Source of the DNA: Myripristis murdjan
Lineage: Eukaryota > Chordata > Actinopteri > Holocentriformes > Holocentridae
Assembly (NCBI RefSeq): GCF_902150065.1
Contig: NC_043987.1
Location: 27,603,987-27,667,986 of the forward strand
Direction: 5' to 3'
Length of the DNA stretch: 64,000 bases
Shown: piece after piece, positions 46,273 to 62,185 of the stretch
Position numbering within the stretch: the first letter of the stretch is position 1
Layout: every line of letters starts with the position of its first letter
Position numbers and translations under genes: made by a program
The notes under the pieces: model-generated
Seen by the model: only the letters and a program-made list of their open reading frames with translations
Database searches by the model: none
What the model was told of the DNA's origin: nothing

Positions 46273-47724
46273 CAGAGAGAATGATGGAGTCGGAGGGAGT
46301 CGGGGTTTTGGGGGTGGGGGTGAAGTGTTTGGAGAGGACGGGCCTTGCTCCCATATCGTTGCATCGCACGCCACATTGCAGATAGCAGGGCTCCTGCACT
46401 CACAAGGACTTTTCAATGACTTTCTTGTTCAGTGAAATTTAACCCCTTAAGCTCCCGTGTTCCCTTACATCCCCCCTTAAGTAGCCGTAAAGTTCGGAAA
46501 AAACATTTTTTTTTTTCCATTTTATATGATAGCCTCACAAACACATTCTGTATTTACTGCTTTCAGAGCTGAACTGAAGCTACATCACAGTTTATTTAGT
46601 GAAATATTCAAACCCAAGATGCCATTGTGTCATGGCTGCACCATTATATCAAACAGAAAAGACTTAGATGTTTTGTGCATCATTTTATACACAATTCCTT
46701 GTAATCCAGCAGGATATGTTTGTCGTCTTTGGAAACCTTGGGCTCTCCATTGAAGTTAAAGTAAAACTCTGTGGGTTTGAACACACCTCGGCTGTGCAGC
46801 ATGCATTTATCATGAAGATCGCACCAATGGGACTGAGGGTTGAAGAGGTCAAGGATTGAAAACTGCCATGTTTAGGGGCGAGAAATCCTTTACTTTAAAG
46901 CAGATCTGCATCACAGGATTTTCCTCAAGGTGTGAAGTGTTAATCCTACAGAGACGGCCAGAGAGCAGAGGCTGATATCGATGAATTTGGATGCTTTATC
47001 GTAAACGAGCATAAGGCTGTGCTTTTCATTTTAAAAACTTGCAAGGAGTTATTTTATTCTTTTTTTTAATCAAATCCACAAACTTTCAAGGGTGTTTTTC
47101 AAGGCCTGTTCCTGACCCCCCGTAACATCATCGTGCAAAGTCCAACTCTGTCAGCCTGCCAAAGAAAAAAAACAAAAAAACAAAAAAAAAAAACGCTTTG
47201 ACTCTTCAAGGGCATGTCTGGCTTCGTTGAGATTCCAGCTCCCCTCTGTGAAAACAGTAGTCAGGAGGGGAGGAGGAGGGGGGTGATTCTTCATCCCACG
47301 CCTGCATAGTGAATCAGCCTGCCAGGAGTTGGCTCATCCCATAACATGGCCTAATGTCACCGGCAAAAACACCTTTAGTCAATTGCAAATGATTGCGAAG
47401 CTTTTGAAATTTGTTTGACATTATTGATACCGCTCACATCCCACAGTGTTCACTCTAACCCGGAGTTCACCGAGCCTCAGAGACCCTGGAGTCCAGAACT
47501 TAGAAAAAAGGAAGGAAAGTTTCACTCTAAAAATGATCCCTCTGGGAATAATGTGGAAGTGACTTTTCTAAAACAGGGTTTCACTTCTCTGTGAAACGAC
47601 AATCAAACAGGGCTCCAAACGTACATGTGTGTATAAACTGGAGGTCTGGCCCCTGATCGATTGATGTGAGGACCACTTAGAGTCATCTGGAACAAAACGT
47701 GGAATAAGTTAGATGGTCTACATG

Positions 47725-48315
47725 GTAGGTATGTACCTGAACCCGAATATGATATTTGGAAGTACACAAATATTGTTTTTCTGTCTGAAATTTCTCCTCA
47801 TTATTCGGGAGCTTTTATCTAAAGAAAAAAAAAAACCGTTTGGATGCGTGTTTTGAACATGACTTTGAGCCAATTACAAGAGATTAAAACAAAACGTAAC
47901 AAAAAACATGTTGGTGCGTGTTTTGAGCCAATCCCATCCATCACGTGATGCACTGTGGCCCAAAAAGCATTTTTCTCATAGACAATAACGGGAAAAGAAG
48001 CGGCTATAAAACAGTGGATACATTTGATAAATTTGTCACAACCTCGGCGAAACGACTCGTTTCACCAGCAGACTTTGATCCATTCAGTCCGATTACGTTT
48101 GGAAAGTCTAGAAGAGCCGCACGATTAAATTATTTTATTCCCGTTCTCGTTAGCCGAGAGCTAAACTGGGAGTTAGCCGGCTAGCTCAGCAGAAGTCTAT
48201 AGTGCGCCCACTTCCGGTTTCTTCCCGAATCCGAATAACGAATCCGAAGTTTTTTTTAAAAAAAAGCCCGAATCTGAACCCGAATAGAAATAGTGCAACG
48301 GCTGTACACCCCTAC
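47725..48315. mobile_element. Probable MITE with CCCGAAT-type ends
   Basis: The left end reads GGTATGTACCTGAACCCGAA and the right end CCCGAATCTGAACCCGAATA ... GGCTGTACACCCCTAC. Both ends carry CCCGAAT and TGTAC motifs, in partly inverted arrangement. The interior contains a duplicated TTGGATGCGTGTTTTGAACA / TTGGTGCGTGTTTTGAGCC block and a 79-codon ORF without recognisable domain. It is called from the repeat-like ends only. Confidence 0.35.
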
Positions 48316-49856
48316 AACATGGTTCTCATTCTTGCCTGGATCATCGAGGGGTTGTGTTCTTATTCCATGTTTTTTGTTAGCGGAGAATCTTGACAATTTT
48401 GTATAGTGCAGCTTTTTTTAGTCTCGTTTTTAACTTAACTGTTAACTTTAAGAGAAAAATCCTCCAATTAGTGACCAGCATACTGTGGTCTACCTGATGT
48501 TTTGGTTGGCTGGTCTTTTTAATACATCTATAAATATACTTTCTTGATTGTCTGACCGCACTCACAGCCAAAGCATGCGACAAGACACCGTGCAGAAGCT
48601 GCGTGACTTTGCTGGGTCACATAATGTGATCATGTGGATCGGGGGTATTATAGCCACAGAATATCAGTTTTACCCGATCAGCATCCCCGCAGTGACATTG
48701 CTGGGACTCCGGTAAGACTGTAAGCCACTGTCACATAGCCTGTCTTCCCCTATAGCGATCCTATAATAAAATTCAGAGGGGATGCTTTACTTTACATAGA
48801 GTCTCAGTCCAGTGAAAACCTTGTATCTCCAATTTCGTGATGAATTTGAGTGTTTTCTCCTTTATGGGGTTCAGAAAGTTCAGAAACAATGTACAGTCAT
48901 CAACCCAGAGACAAAACAGTTTATGGACATACAAGGTTTTACAGGACAACAGCATCAGGCTATATCACTGCACTTGAAAATATCATGCAGATATGATAGA
49001 CCGATATCAATCAGTAAATAAAAAAAGCTAAACTAAACTAAATAAATCAAAATAAATACAACACAGAAGCTCTTTTGGTAATAACACTGGAAATAAAAGA
49101 GCACACCACTGAGCGAGATGCAGTCCCCGTAACGTCACCGCTGAGTGCCACAGACACATTGTAAGTCCCTGTAGGAATATTACAGGAATATTATGGGGGC
49201 TTTTCATTAGGGTGATGCTCATTGCTTCTGAGTGAGCGGCGGCAAGCGGCAGAGGAAGAGAAGCAGATGGGGAAGGGCTGAAAAATATAGGTGTGTATAA
49301 AAGGAGGAGCAGAGAAGATTAAAGAGATGAAAGAGTGACAGATTCATTCCTAAAAAAGATTAAAATTTGACATTCAGGTGGCTACCGGGGCCAGGTGTTG
49401 CTTTATGAGAAAGCCAGTATCTCTAAACCCCCCTTCCCCAACACACACACACACACACACACACACGCCCCCTTTAATGTAATCTAAGCTTGTAAAGCTG
49501 CTGCTTATGAATTTTGCATAAAGATGGCTGTACATAAAAGCCCTATTCATTAAGAGTGCTTCGTTGACACATTTTTCCCTAAAACTGATGGAGAGCAGCT
49601 TGTGTCAGTGGACTCAGATAACGGCAAATCAGGATCTCAGCACTTTGTCTAATCGAAAGAAGAAAAAAAAAAAAAAAATTCCCCGCCCGTCCTTCTGTGA
49701 TGATGAACCTGCTGGCCTCCGAAGTTGAACGCGGAGCAAGGAGAACATTTAAGGAGGAACACACATCATACAGGACTCTATTTGTGCTGTGAATCACTTG
49801 TTTTTGCAGGGTTTTTTTCTGCGAAAGACATCTCTCCCACCTCAACTCCCACTTAG

Positions 49857-49889
<33 letters not shown>

Positions 49890-49982
49890 AAACACAGACC
49901 ACAGTGAGGGAGAATGAATCCTTTTTGTCTCACAAATAGATTTGCTTTGGATATCTGCTTGAACAACACATGTGGGCACCTC

Positions 49983-49984
<2 letters not shown>

Positions 49985-50030
<46 letters not shown>
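49985..50030. repeat. (AC)n microsatellite
   Basis: About 23 AC units, with a neighbouring AC run at 49860-49888. Confidence 0.9.
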
Positions 50031-50031
<1 letters not shown>

Positions 50032-50175
50032 CATTATGCTTTTATGGCAGCGGTGTAGAAAGGTAGAGAGGTGCTGGTGAGACAGACCCGCTGATATTGC
50101 AAACCTGTGTTTCTTTTTCCAGGAATGCCATGTCCCAGAAATACGTGTCTTATGTACTGTCACCTTAACGGCTTG

Positions 50176-50179
<4 letters not shown>

Positions 50180-50233
<54 letters not shown>
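50180..50233. repeat. (GA)n microsatellite
   Basis: About 27 uninterrupted GA units. Confidence 0.9.
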
Positions 50234-50235
<2 letters not shown>

Positions 50236-52392
50236 GCACTTGTTCCTGAGTCAAAGTTAGTGTGGTTTTCTTTCTGTGGCGTACATATAAACCCCTGAAT
50301 GTCAAAAAACAAACCACTGCAATACTTATGAGTGTGTAATCACAATCATGATGTGTGTGTCTTACGTGGTGTGTCAGTCAAGTCATGATGCCGCCTCATG
50401 GATATGAGATAAGTTTCAAATTTAATCAGATGTAAGGAAATTTCAAGAGGGTAGAATGAGGGATTTTCTTGTCGATATAAACCATATCAAGCAGCCCATA
50501 GATTCGCCAGGGGGAGGTGATTCAGTAACATCATAAACGTCACAGCAGCTCGGAGTGAAAGCTGGAGTTAGTTTTTTGTGTAGTTAAATCCTGTGATTTT
50601 TGGTTCACTTTTTTTTTTTTAAATGAACTTTTAACAACAAATTTGTATGTACAACAGTGATGGCTTGGTGTAACATTGGCATTTTTTTCATCAAAGACAA
50701 AAAAAAAATTACGGGAAAGTTCATCTTGTGGGCCGTAACTCATCTCTGAGAGAAGAAAGTGGGCGTTGAGGTGGTAAAGACTGAGAGAGGTTGATCAATT
50801 ATATGATAAATATGTAATCAATCAAACGGCATCATATCAGAGACGGACGACGCTGACGGGCTGATATTGGATTTTTAATAAAAAAGCCAATATTGGCAAG
50901 TCAATATATTGGTGTAGCCCTCATTAACATGAATAAAAAAGTTGCTTCCAAGTATCATTTTGCTAGTTGGTGTGTGCGGTGAGGAGGTCGTGTGTGTCAT
51001 CTGATCTGGGTTCATGTTCGGGGAGCAGACACAGCAAAGTGTTAGCACTGACAAACACACGAGTGTGTGAGAGACACGCAGTGAAACAGGATGATTTGTT
51101 CCCCCTAGGGTTCGTATTTTATTCATCAGGACTTGATGCATCCAAGTATAGGATCATTCGGTTTTGGCACCTTTAAAGATTTCATTTTCAATTTGAACAA
51201 CACATTAAAAATCAAAAGAAACAAAGAAATGACTAAGGCTGTGTGAGTTTTAAAAATAAAATACATACATACATACATACATATATTTATATATTTATAA
51301 AGAAATAAACCAAACCATTTAAAAAAGCAGTTTTGTTCAATGTAGATTGTTTGGTTTGTCTCACAAAAGCAATAAGATAAAATGAACTAAACAAATAAAA
51401 AAGAGAGAAAAAAAAACAATAAGAAAAAATACACATGAAAACAGTAATACTTTTAACTTTAGCGTCTTTGCTTTTTTCCCCTTATAATTATTAACCTTTA
51501 AAACTTAAGTTTCTCAAGAGCAGATTTGCTGTAATTTTATAGCATGCATTTAATTTCTGAAATTGTGAGTCACTTAGCTTCTCTTGTACTATTTCATATT
51601 TAAGTTGTTGCTTGCTCTCTTGGCAAGTTGTTTATTTTGTGTTTGGCGTCCTCTTCTTTTCCTTCCCCTCTCCTCCTTCCTTTTTATTTTGCAGAAGTCG
51701 CGTTTGGAGTCTCTTCTGTGTGAGACTCCGACCCCCCTCTGTCGGCTCTTTCTGTTAAGGGGTTCAACTCTCTCGTTTACGACCCCCCCCCAAAAAAGAA
51801 AGCGAACAGGGACTGAGAAAAAGACGAGAAGGTTCTATTAAAAGAATAGATTTTTTTTTTTCTACTGTTGCCTGTCTGCCTGCCTGGTGTCTCTACCTAC
51901 AGCGTCCTCTCTTGTTCTCAACCTTCAAACGAACAGATACTAAAAGAGTCTTTTCTCATGTTACCAACAGTACTTGGTTTAGTTTACTTGGTTGTTGTTG
52001 TTGTTGTTTTTTTTTTTTCTTTTTTGCTTCAGTAAAGTCTGTACCTCTTGATTATTAACGTAATAATTTATTTATAAAAGTAATACATATATATAGTACC
52101 TTTGTTAGAGTTTACAGATTGGGCTAATTCTTACTGAACCCCAAGCTGCAACGATTCACAGTTTTAATGCAAAAAATGAACAATTGAATAAATGTCGGTA
52201 AATAAAAGAGGTGTGTAGGCAGGGAGAGGGGGAGCTTGATCTGTCACTCCAGCCAAACGGTGGGGCAATAATGGTCAAACCAAAGGGCTTATGAAATCAT
52301 GAAATCAAATCGGTATCTCACAAATGCCCCCCCCTCGTCCCCTTCAGTGTCCCAAACCTCATTACCACCCGAACCCCCGCCTTCCTACCAAC

Positions 52393-52396
<4 letters not shown>

Positions 52397-52422
<26 letters not shown>
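52397..52422. repeat. Poly(A) run in the presumed cacng2 3'UTR region
   Basis: About 26 A residues on the plus strand (T on the cacng2 sense strand), roughly 280 nt downstream of the cacng2 stop codon. Confidence 0.8.
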
Positions 52423-52425
<3 letters not shown>

Positions 52426-52697
52426 CACATATCTCACTCTCTCTGGACAGCCTGACCCACTCGTCTGCCATTCGCTCCAGGAACACAGCAAAACCTGTTG
52501 AAACTCTCTCAACAATGGTAATGGAAAAGTCATGCAGCTGAACAAAAGAAACGAATGTCTATAAACATGGAAAGCCAATCGTCTCCTGTGGCCTGTCGGA
52601 GCCACAGAGGCTCCCCGTGTGTCTCCTGGGCCCCCCCCCTCTCCGCTCGGCCGGGCCGGGCCGGGCTGGGCGCGGCGGGTCTCTGTCGACGCCCGCC

Positions 52698-55011
<2,314 letters not shown>

Positions 55012-55117
55012 CTAATCAACACCCCATCAGGCTTGTGAAAAACTCCATCAACACTGTCTAGTGAGTGTGTATCCCCACCGTGAGCCTGTTACCCAACCTT
55101 ATGTAATCACTCTGCCT

Positions 55118-55168
55118 GGCTCTCCCTCTCCCTCTCCCTCTCCCTCTCCCTCTCCCTCTCCCTCTCTC
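55118..55168. repeat. (CCCTCT)n hexanucleotide repeat
   Basis: Eight or so tandem CTCTCC-type units. Confidence 0.85.
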
Positions 55169-55580
55169 TCCCTGCACACATCTCCACAGACCGTAGAGCT
55201 AAGTGGCTGCATTATGTAGCATCATGTGAATGGCAGTCAACAAAAGTGCTACGGGGCTCTGGCATGTGCAACGGCGAGGCCGCAGTGCAGGGGGATGCAG
55301 CCCGTGCCCTTGAAAACAAGCCGGCGTCCTTGCAGCTAATTATCATGAAACGAGCACTGGAAGGAAGGAAGGAGGAAGGGGGGGAGGGAGGGAGGGAAGG
55401 AGTGGTGGGGTGTATGATATTATTGTTGGGGTGAAGCCAGGGTCGCCTCCCTCTCATCACGCCGCCATCCTGCCCCCCCCGCCTCACCTGCTGGAGGTGA
55501 GGAAGGAGCCGTGTGCGGCCCTCAGGTGTCGGGTGAAGTTAGAGACATACGGTAGTGGAGAGGCGTTTTTGATACTTTGC

Positions 55581-55599
<19 letters not shown>

Positions 55600-55611
<12 letters not shown>

Positions 55612-55920
55612 AGTGGGATGAAATAATCCCACTTGTTTCCAACACAGTTTCGGTAATTATCTGTTTATAATGTAAATTTGCTTCATATTTTGCTATCCAC
55701 TTTGCTACTGTAATGCTGGAAATTTCCCCACTGTGGGACTAATAAAGGAATATCTTATCTTATCTTATCTTATCTTATCTTATCTTATCTTAATTTTTCT
55801 GGGAATGAGTATAAATATGTTACAACAAGGCAGAATAACAGCCCACTCGTATAAAGAAAATGACACTGGATTCAAGAAAATTCCCAGATTATCTCATCCC
55901 ACTGCCGCTGCTGATTTTTT
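55600..55920. mobile_element. Repeat element interrupted by a LINE 3' tail with (TTATC)n
   Basis: TCCAGTGGGATGAAATAATC and CCACTTGTTTCC on the left, and GATTATCTCATCCCACTGCC on the right, belong to the same repeat family as the interior of 54103-54467. Between them (about 55640-55800) is a retroposon tail, AAATTTCCCCACTGTGGGAC and TAATAAAGGAATATC, ending in seven or so TTATC units. This reads as a LINE-type insertion into an older element. Confidence 0.5.
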
Positions 55921-56965
55921 CACTTGATTGAAGATTGAATTTTTTTCTCTTTTTAATCTTTTTAGGATTTTTTTGTCTCGTCGTTTTTATTTTCCTTTGT
56001 ACATGGTGTTACTTGTTTTGGCTTTTTTTAATACCTCTTCTATCATTTTCAATTGTGTCTCTTGTCGAGCACGTTGAGTTGCACTTTAAGACACGAAAGG
56101 TGCTATATAAATAAAATGTATTGTTATTTTTTTAAAATTATTTTTACTAAATTACTTGTGCTGTCATGAGGACGTCTTGCAACCTGTTTGTTTTTTTTTT
56201 TTTTTTTTTCCCCCAGTCACCTTCTGCCAGCCTCACACCTCGGCTCCCACCCCTCCTCCTTCCCTCGCTCAGCCCTCTCCCTCCTGTTTAACATGCACAC
56301 TTAAAACTTTCATCAGACTGGTTAAATTTTCACCACTTCACCTCATCTCTCTATGGGGCTGCCGCCTCAGCACTTTCCCCGGCTTCTCCCCAAAGTGCTG
56401 ACGCCTGGCTGGGTGGCTGTGTGCTGAACTCGGCCGCCTGCACCTCCACGGGGACCCTGGGCTCCTGGCGGCCCATCTGCCTTCCTACCTGCTGCCGTGC
56501 AACCTCCCTCCTCCACCCCTCCGCTCTTTCTCTCTCCCGTCTCTCCAGCCTCTACCCCCTCTCCCCTCAGCACCCTGAGGCCCCACGGCGCCCGGCTCAG
56601 TGGGAAAGCCGCCCCGCGCCCACAGGCGGCCTGATGGGCGGCAGTCAACAGCTGCAGCGGAGGAGAGCGCCAAGCGGTGGCCACGGCTGGCTGGGCGCTC
56701 ATCGCTCACCCTCCGCTGGGCTCTCAGCAGTAACTACAGCAGGACCGGCCACAGATGAGGCTCTGTGCTGCGGCCTCATGCGGCGCCTGTTGTTGTGCTG
56801 CATGCATCTGAATGCAGAAATCCTTTAAACACTTGAATTAACAAACAATCAGCAAACAGTTGCAGACTGTGAAAGGAGGTCGTGTTTTACAGTGATTTTA
56901 GAGCAGCTAAGAAGTTATTAAAAATCAAATATCAGCTGCTCAGTGTCAACCAGCTCCCATATGTC

Positions 56966-57064
56966 TGAGTGAGTGAGTGAGTGAGTGAGTGAGTGAGTGA
57001 GTGAGTGAGTGAGTGAGTGTGTGAGTGAGTGAGTGAGTGAGTGAGTGAGTGAGTGAGTGAGTGA
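56966..57064. repeat. (GTGA)n tetranucleotide repeat
   Basis: About 99 bp of TGAG/GTGA units with a single GTGT variant near the centre. Confidence 0.95.
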
Positions 57065-57141
57065 TCAGCCACGTGTGGTAATTACTGGCCTGACTTTCCC
57101 TATTGGCTGTTGCTCGCTCAAAATGAATTTATCAAATACAT

Positions 57142-57175
<34 letters not shown>

Positions 57176-57301
57176 TGAGAAATAACTTCTAAATAGCTTC
57201 ACATGAACAATATTAGTGTAAATAAAAGATTCACTGAAAAAAAATATTTTTTCACATGGTTGGATCATCAATGAAACAACTTTCTGTAAGACAACAACAG
57301 T

Positions 57302-57302
<1 letters not shown>

Positions 57303-57345
<43 letters not shown>

Positions 57346-57360
57346 TGTGTGTGTGTGTGG
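57303..57360. repeat. (TG)n microsatellite
   Basis: A near-perfect TG run of about 57 bp with one CTG interruption. Confidence 0.9.
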
Positions 57361-58166
57361 ATGTGAATGTTTGTGTGTGTGCGTGTGTGTGGACAAAGGA
57401 CTAGATAAAGATGTTTGTAACCATCAGAAACAAGGAGGTAGGCCGACCACCACAGCAGCATCAAACCAGTGTTGGATCCTGTTCTGATGGGGAGAACACA
57501 TCAGTGCTATTTAATAACCAGTGCTTTTAATTAAACCCTTAACTTGAACTCATTCTAACACACCATTTTCCATTTTTAAATGAAGAATGCCCACACGGTG
57601 TAAATATGGCCGGATCTAAACCTGCAGTATGGAACTTTAAAGGTCTGTATAATTTGTTCATGGCAGTAAATTAAAAATTGCAGCGTATTGCTTTTTGGTC
57701 TTTATTTGCAAAGACAAAAAAAAAAAAAAAAAAAAAAAATCAGACAAATCTGAGAAGGAAATTAGCCAGAAATTTGCAGGAACGTCACCACAGACAACAG
57801 CTCTGTAATGCCTGTGACGACACAAAATGCAGGGAGGACGATGATGATATATTTAATTATCACTGGGTGAACTCATTTAGCGGTAGATTGAATGTAACAA
57901 ACATTTATTCACATGTAAAAGCCCCTGTGCTTCCCTGTGGCTTTGACGATATTTAATCCTCACAGAATTTTTGCTTCATCAAAAATATTGGGATTACAAT
58001 GAAATGAAAGCTGTTGTAAAACCATTGTGAAATCAAAGCCTCAGATATTATTTTTGCATATAGTAGCTAACCAGATGTGTCACTTTGTCACACCTAGGCC
58101 ACTGGTGAATGAATGAAAGATCATTTTGGCTGGCACATGAATAGTTAAATTAGCTGTTATGTGATT

Positions 58167-58406
58167 AAAGGTGCACTGCAAAAACGCAAAATCTTACCAA
58201 GATTATTTGAGCTAGAAACAAGAAACAAATTTTGCCAATGAAACAAGCAAATTTTCACTTGAAACAAGAGACAATTGTCTAATAAAAACAAGTTACGTCT
58301 GAGGTGATCATGTCTTATTTTAAGTGAAATGAGATATTTTGACTAGAAATAAGACATTTTTGACTTGAAATAAGACAAATAAGTAAGATTTTGAGTTTTT
58401 GCAGTG
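58167..58406. mobile_element. Short TIR MITE (CACTGCAAAAAC...GTTTTTGCAGTG type)
   Basis: The left end is CACTGCAAAAACGCAAAATC followed by TTACCAAG. The right end is AAGTAAGATTTTGAGTTTTT followed by GCAGTG. That gives TIRs of about 26 bp with few mismatches around a 240-bp core rich in AAACAAG/TGAAATAAGA. It is a very common teleost MITE pattern, with no coding capacity. Confidence 0.75.
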
Positions 58407-59392
58407 TGTGCATTTTTACAGCAATAAATCACAAATAAAGTATTGTGCATTTATCAGGTGCAGCAGCTTTGACTGTGAGGGAGGACAGGAGAAATCTGGT
58501 TTATGACAAACCGGATGAAAATGACTGAAGCTTCTGCACAGGCCTCAAAACTTTTTCATGTCACAAGCGAGCACTGATGTGTGTGTTTTTTCATCGTGAG
58601 CCGTCGCTGTTGTTGTGCCTCGGGTCCCGGGCCCACCTGCACTTGCTACATCATGATTCAACATCGCGATGCGCCTCTCGCCTGTCGCCTGTGACCCTGT
58701 CTGACACCGCCCGCCGACGGAGCCCCGCTCTGCGTGATTAAGCGCACTTTAACGCCGACATTCGCTCTTTTCCATTTTTCTTTCATCTGCCCGTCTCCGT
58801 CTGCTGCACACGGTCATCTCGCCGTCTTTGTCAAACTTCGCCCCTATCTCTTCTTTTCTTGCTCTCTTACCCATTTCTCTCTCTCTCTCTCTCACTTAAT
58901 TCCCACTCAGTTGGAGCACAAGACAATTTGAGAGATAAAGTGCTGTCTCCCCCTTCCCCCCTCCTCTCTCTCCATTTCTCCCTCCTCCTCCTCCTCCTCC
59001 TCATCTCCTTGCCAGACCAGAGGGGATTGTGGGGTTTAGAGTTACAGGTGGGGTGGGTTGATTAAATATTAAGCTGTCCTGAGAGTTGACCCTGCTCCTC
59101 TGTCCCCTTCTAAACACATCGCTCTTCCTCCACCCCCTCCCCGTCTCTCCCTCCTCTCTCCTCCCTCCCTTTAACCCTGAGTGTATTGACATGGCCAGTC
59201 ACAGCACATTACCTGGGAGAGGGCACCGGGGCTCCTTCTCATCCATCAGCTTCATTTGCAAAGACAAAAGAGGGATAGAGGGCCAGCCAAATTTATTGAT
59301 TGTTGACAGTGGGGGTGTTTAATAGTGCAGGATCTCAAGGTGACATGAAAGTTGAAGAAACCTCAGAAAGGCCCGGCTGCCGGCAAATAAAG

Positions 59393-59436
<44 letters not shown>

Positions 59437-59509
59437 GAGAGAGAGGCGTAAAAACTATTCACCTCTGTACCGCTTCTTCACCTCTTTAACATTTTTAAGT
59501 GTCCGCTCC

Positions 59510-59975
59510 AGAGTTAAGATATCATTTTTCATTTTTATTCAGTTTTTATTTTTAGTTTGTTTTTCATTTTTGTTTTCAGTTCAGTTTAGTTTTTATTGTT
59601 TAAAAATGTTACGTTTTAGCTTAGTTTTTATTTTTATTTTTATTTTTTTTTATTAATTTCAGTATTAGTTTGTTTGTTTTCATCATAATTTGGGGCATTT
59701 AGGTTTTCCAACACAAACCCAACACTTTGTGAAGGCAGTGACCCCCGGTCATGTCGATGCCTCCTTATGCCTGTGTTGTGTGAAGACTAAAACTAATGAC
59801 ATTTTCTGAATATGTTTATTTTATTTCAGTTGGTTTTCTAAGTGCACAACATCTTTTCAGTAAGTTTTCATTTTGTTCTAAAGTCTAGTTTTTTATTTTT
59901 ATTTCAGTTAACTAAAATGTTTTCCCACACCTAGTTTTTGGTTTAGTTTTAGTTAAAGATAAAATAACCTTGGTC
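59510..59975 (-). mobile_element. AT-rich dispersed repeat (TTTTAGTT family), copy 1
   Basis: T-rich sequence with repeated TTTAGTTTTTATTTTTA units and the end block TTTGGTTTAGTTTTAGTTAA followed by AGATAAAATAACCTTGG. Its reverse complement resembles 61645-62185, which begins AGGTTATTATTATTAATGAA and AACTAACAAAATAACGAAAA. It is a familiar teleost repeat of unsettled class. Confidence 0.5.
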
Positions 59976-61644
59976 CCCACCATAAGGGTTCAGCAGTGTA
60001 AAACAATGTCTAGTTTCAGTTATATGACTTCAAACTAAAGTTATCCATCTGCAAACATACTGGGCTAAAACTGTCTTTTTATTAAATATAGGATGTAAAC
60101 TGGTCAATATGATGGAGGTCCCTCCTCCCTCCCTGGCCACAGCTACCGAAAAACAGCCTGTAAATACCTGCAATGACATTGTATATTCTTGCATGGTGTA
60201 TTTAACTGTTTAAAATGATTTTTTGTAAATTATATGTCTTCACTGTTCATCAAGGCCAAATGTATCCTTGATTTTCCAGCGTCAAACTGCCTTAAAGAGC
60301 TGCCAGTCCTACATGAATTTTACTATCCTGGGTTACAGTGGAGAGTTTTAGCGTCCTGTGATGGTCTAAATGCTGCTGCAGAGGCTTTTCCACCCTGACA
60401 AGAAAAACTTCAGAGGGAAACACTGAAGCCTTGTTTTTTTTTTTTTTTTTTTGGCCTGCATGCGGTTAAATTCAAACATATTGAGTCTTGGCATAAAATA
60501 TCGACTATCATCAGCTTCAGCACAAAAATAAAAGCATCGGTATCAGCTTTGAAAAACCCATATTGCTCAAATCCCACTTTAAACTGCCTTAAAATAAAAG
60601 TGAAAGATACAAAAAAAACTGTGTACTGGGCTGTACAACAGTGCGTCTCCATGGCAAAACCCCTTCAGGATTAGAGAGCAGCGGAGAAATCTTGAAAGCA
60701 ACGATAAGTCCTCTGATGTAGGAGCTTTCCAGGGGCAAGAGATCCAACTAGTTTGCATGGCTGCGAGGATCAGCAAAGCCTACAGTGCCTCTCCATTCCT
60801 ATGCATTGCCTGTATTAACATCCACGCTTAGCAGCGCACTCAAAGTGCAGTGACCTTCACAGTGACCTCCCAGCATGCACCGTGCCTGCCCTGGGATCGG
60901 ACTGCAGTTTGCTGCGCCAAAGTGCCTCTGGGTTTGGCTAGCCGCGCTCCACCTCGGAAGAAAAGGCTGAAGTCCCTGTAGATTTTTTATGCCAGAATGC
61001 ACTCTAGTCTGCTCATAATATTGAGTATGTCAGTGCTCACGTATGAAAGTCAGATAGCCGTGCCTGTGAGCGGCTTGTTCCCCGCTGCGAGGGACCGAAG
61101 CTGGGAATTGCTGAGGGAAGTCGGGGCGATAACTATGCCCCAAGGCAGCCGGGGCCGCTCCAGCTCCTATCTGAGAGACCACCTATTTAAAAGCAATCCT
61201 TCCTTCGCAAATACAGGCTTCACATCTTCACTTTCCATCTTTCAAGGACTCGGCTGAGCCCCTGTCAGAGTTTTGGGTCCTGCCTGGAGGGATGTTTAAG
61301 CCTGGCAGCACCCCTGGGGGGGAGGCAGGCGGAGAGACTGACAGGCTGACAGATAGACAGGGACGAGCCTCTGCTGTGGAGAGGTTAGTGCAGGAAAAAG
61401 GACAGGTCTATGATACGCCATGTGCACGGGTCGATCCTGTGTGGGGTGAGATGGATACACGGTTAGATAAACTATCACCGCCTTTTATCAAATATCAAAA
61501 TACCAGCAAGACGTATTGTCCACCTCCGACGCAGGTTCACAGCTACATCCAGAGTCTGAAACTGGATTTTCTGCTCGTTTAATTACTCATCGATGTGTTA
61601 TATTACATAATTTTTAAAGGCCTAATAGATTCCCTATAGCAAGG

Positions 61645-62185
61645 TTATTATTATTAATGAAAACTAACAAAATAACGAAAACTAGATGTGAAACAACATT
61701 TTTTGTTAACCGAAATAAAAATGAAAACGAGGCTTTGCAAAAAAAAAAAAACGATCACTGAATCTGAATTGTATGTTTGCAAAACTAAAATAACCTAAAA
61801 CTGTAGACAAAGTGTGTTTAGTTTTCATTTTAGTCAGTTTATTTTGTCGTTCATCTGTCCGTAGCGAATACATTTTTTAAAAATGGTATGATGTCGTGTT
61901 GAGTTTTATTACACAATCCTTTTCTGATCTTTTTGAATCTCGCTGCTGACACATACCCCACATTACAAAAAAAACTTGAAACTGAAACTTACAAAAACTA
62001 AACTGAAACTAGGCACTTTCAAAAAAAAAAAAAAAAAAAAACTACACTAGCAAGCATACTTTAAAACCAAATTAAAACTAAACTGAAATTCAAAACAAAA
62101 ACTCAGAATGATATAAAAATAAAAACTAATGAAACTAATGAAAGCTCATGAAAAATTAAATGAAAAACTATAATAATCTTGCCTT
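61645..62185 (+). mobile_element. AT-rich dispersed repeat (AACTAAAA family), copy 2, inverted
   Basis: Begins AGGTTATTATTATTAATGAA, contains ACTAGATGTGAAACAACATT, and ends ATGAAAAACTATAATAATCT followed by TGCC. It lies in the opposite orientation to 59510-59975. Its own ends are also roughly inverted (AAGGTTATTA and TAATAATCTTGCC). Confidence 0.5.

Larger units (their letters stand above)
42850..52690. other. 10-kb spacer between rpl3 and cacng2, microsatellite-rich
   Basis: No coding exon is supported. Long Cys-Val or Ser-Leu ORFs here are translations of CA or GA repeats. Simple repeats: (TG)n 44565-44594, CT/CA compound 45562-45606 and 45676-45720, (GA)n 46011-46052 and 46240-46268, (AC)n 49860-49888 and 49985-50030, (GA)n 50180-50233, (CATA)n 51268-51285. 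A TE-like stretch is at 47725-48315. Non-repetitive islands near 43180-43640 and 49100-49260 could be conserved regulatory DNA, which a single sequence cannot show. The right part should contain the cacng2 3'UTR, extending leftward from 52697. Confidence 0.5.

Noticed and set aside
44288-46416. ORFs rich in Cys-Val, His-Thr or Ser-Leu
   Set aside because: Direct translations of CA, GT and GA microsatellites.
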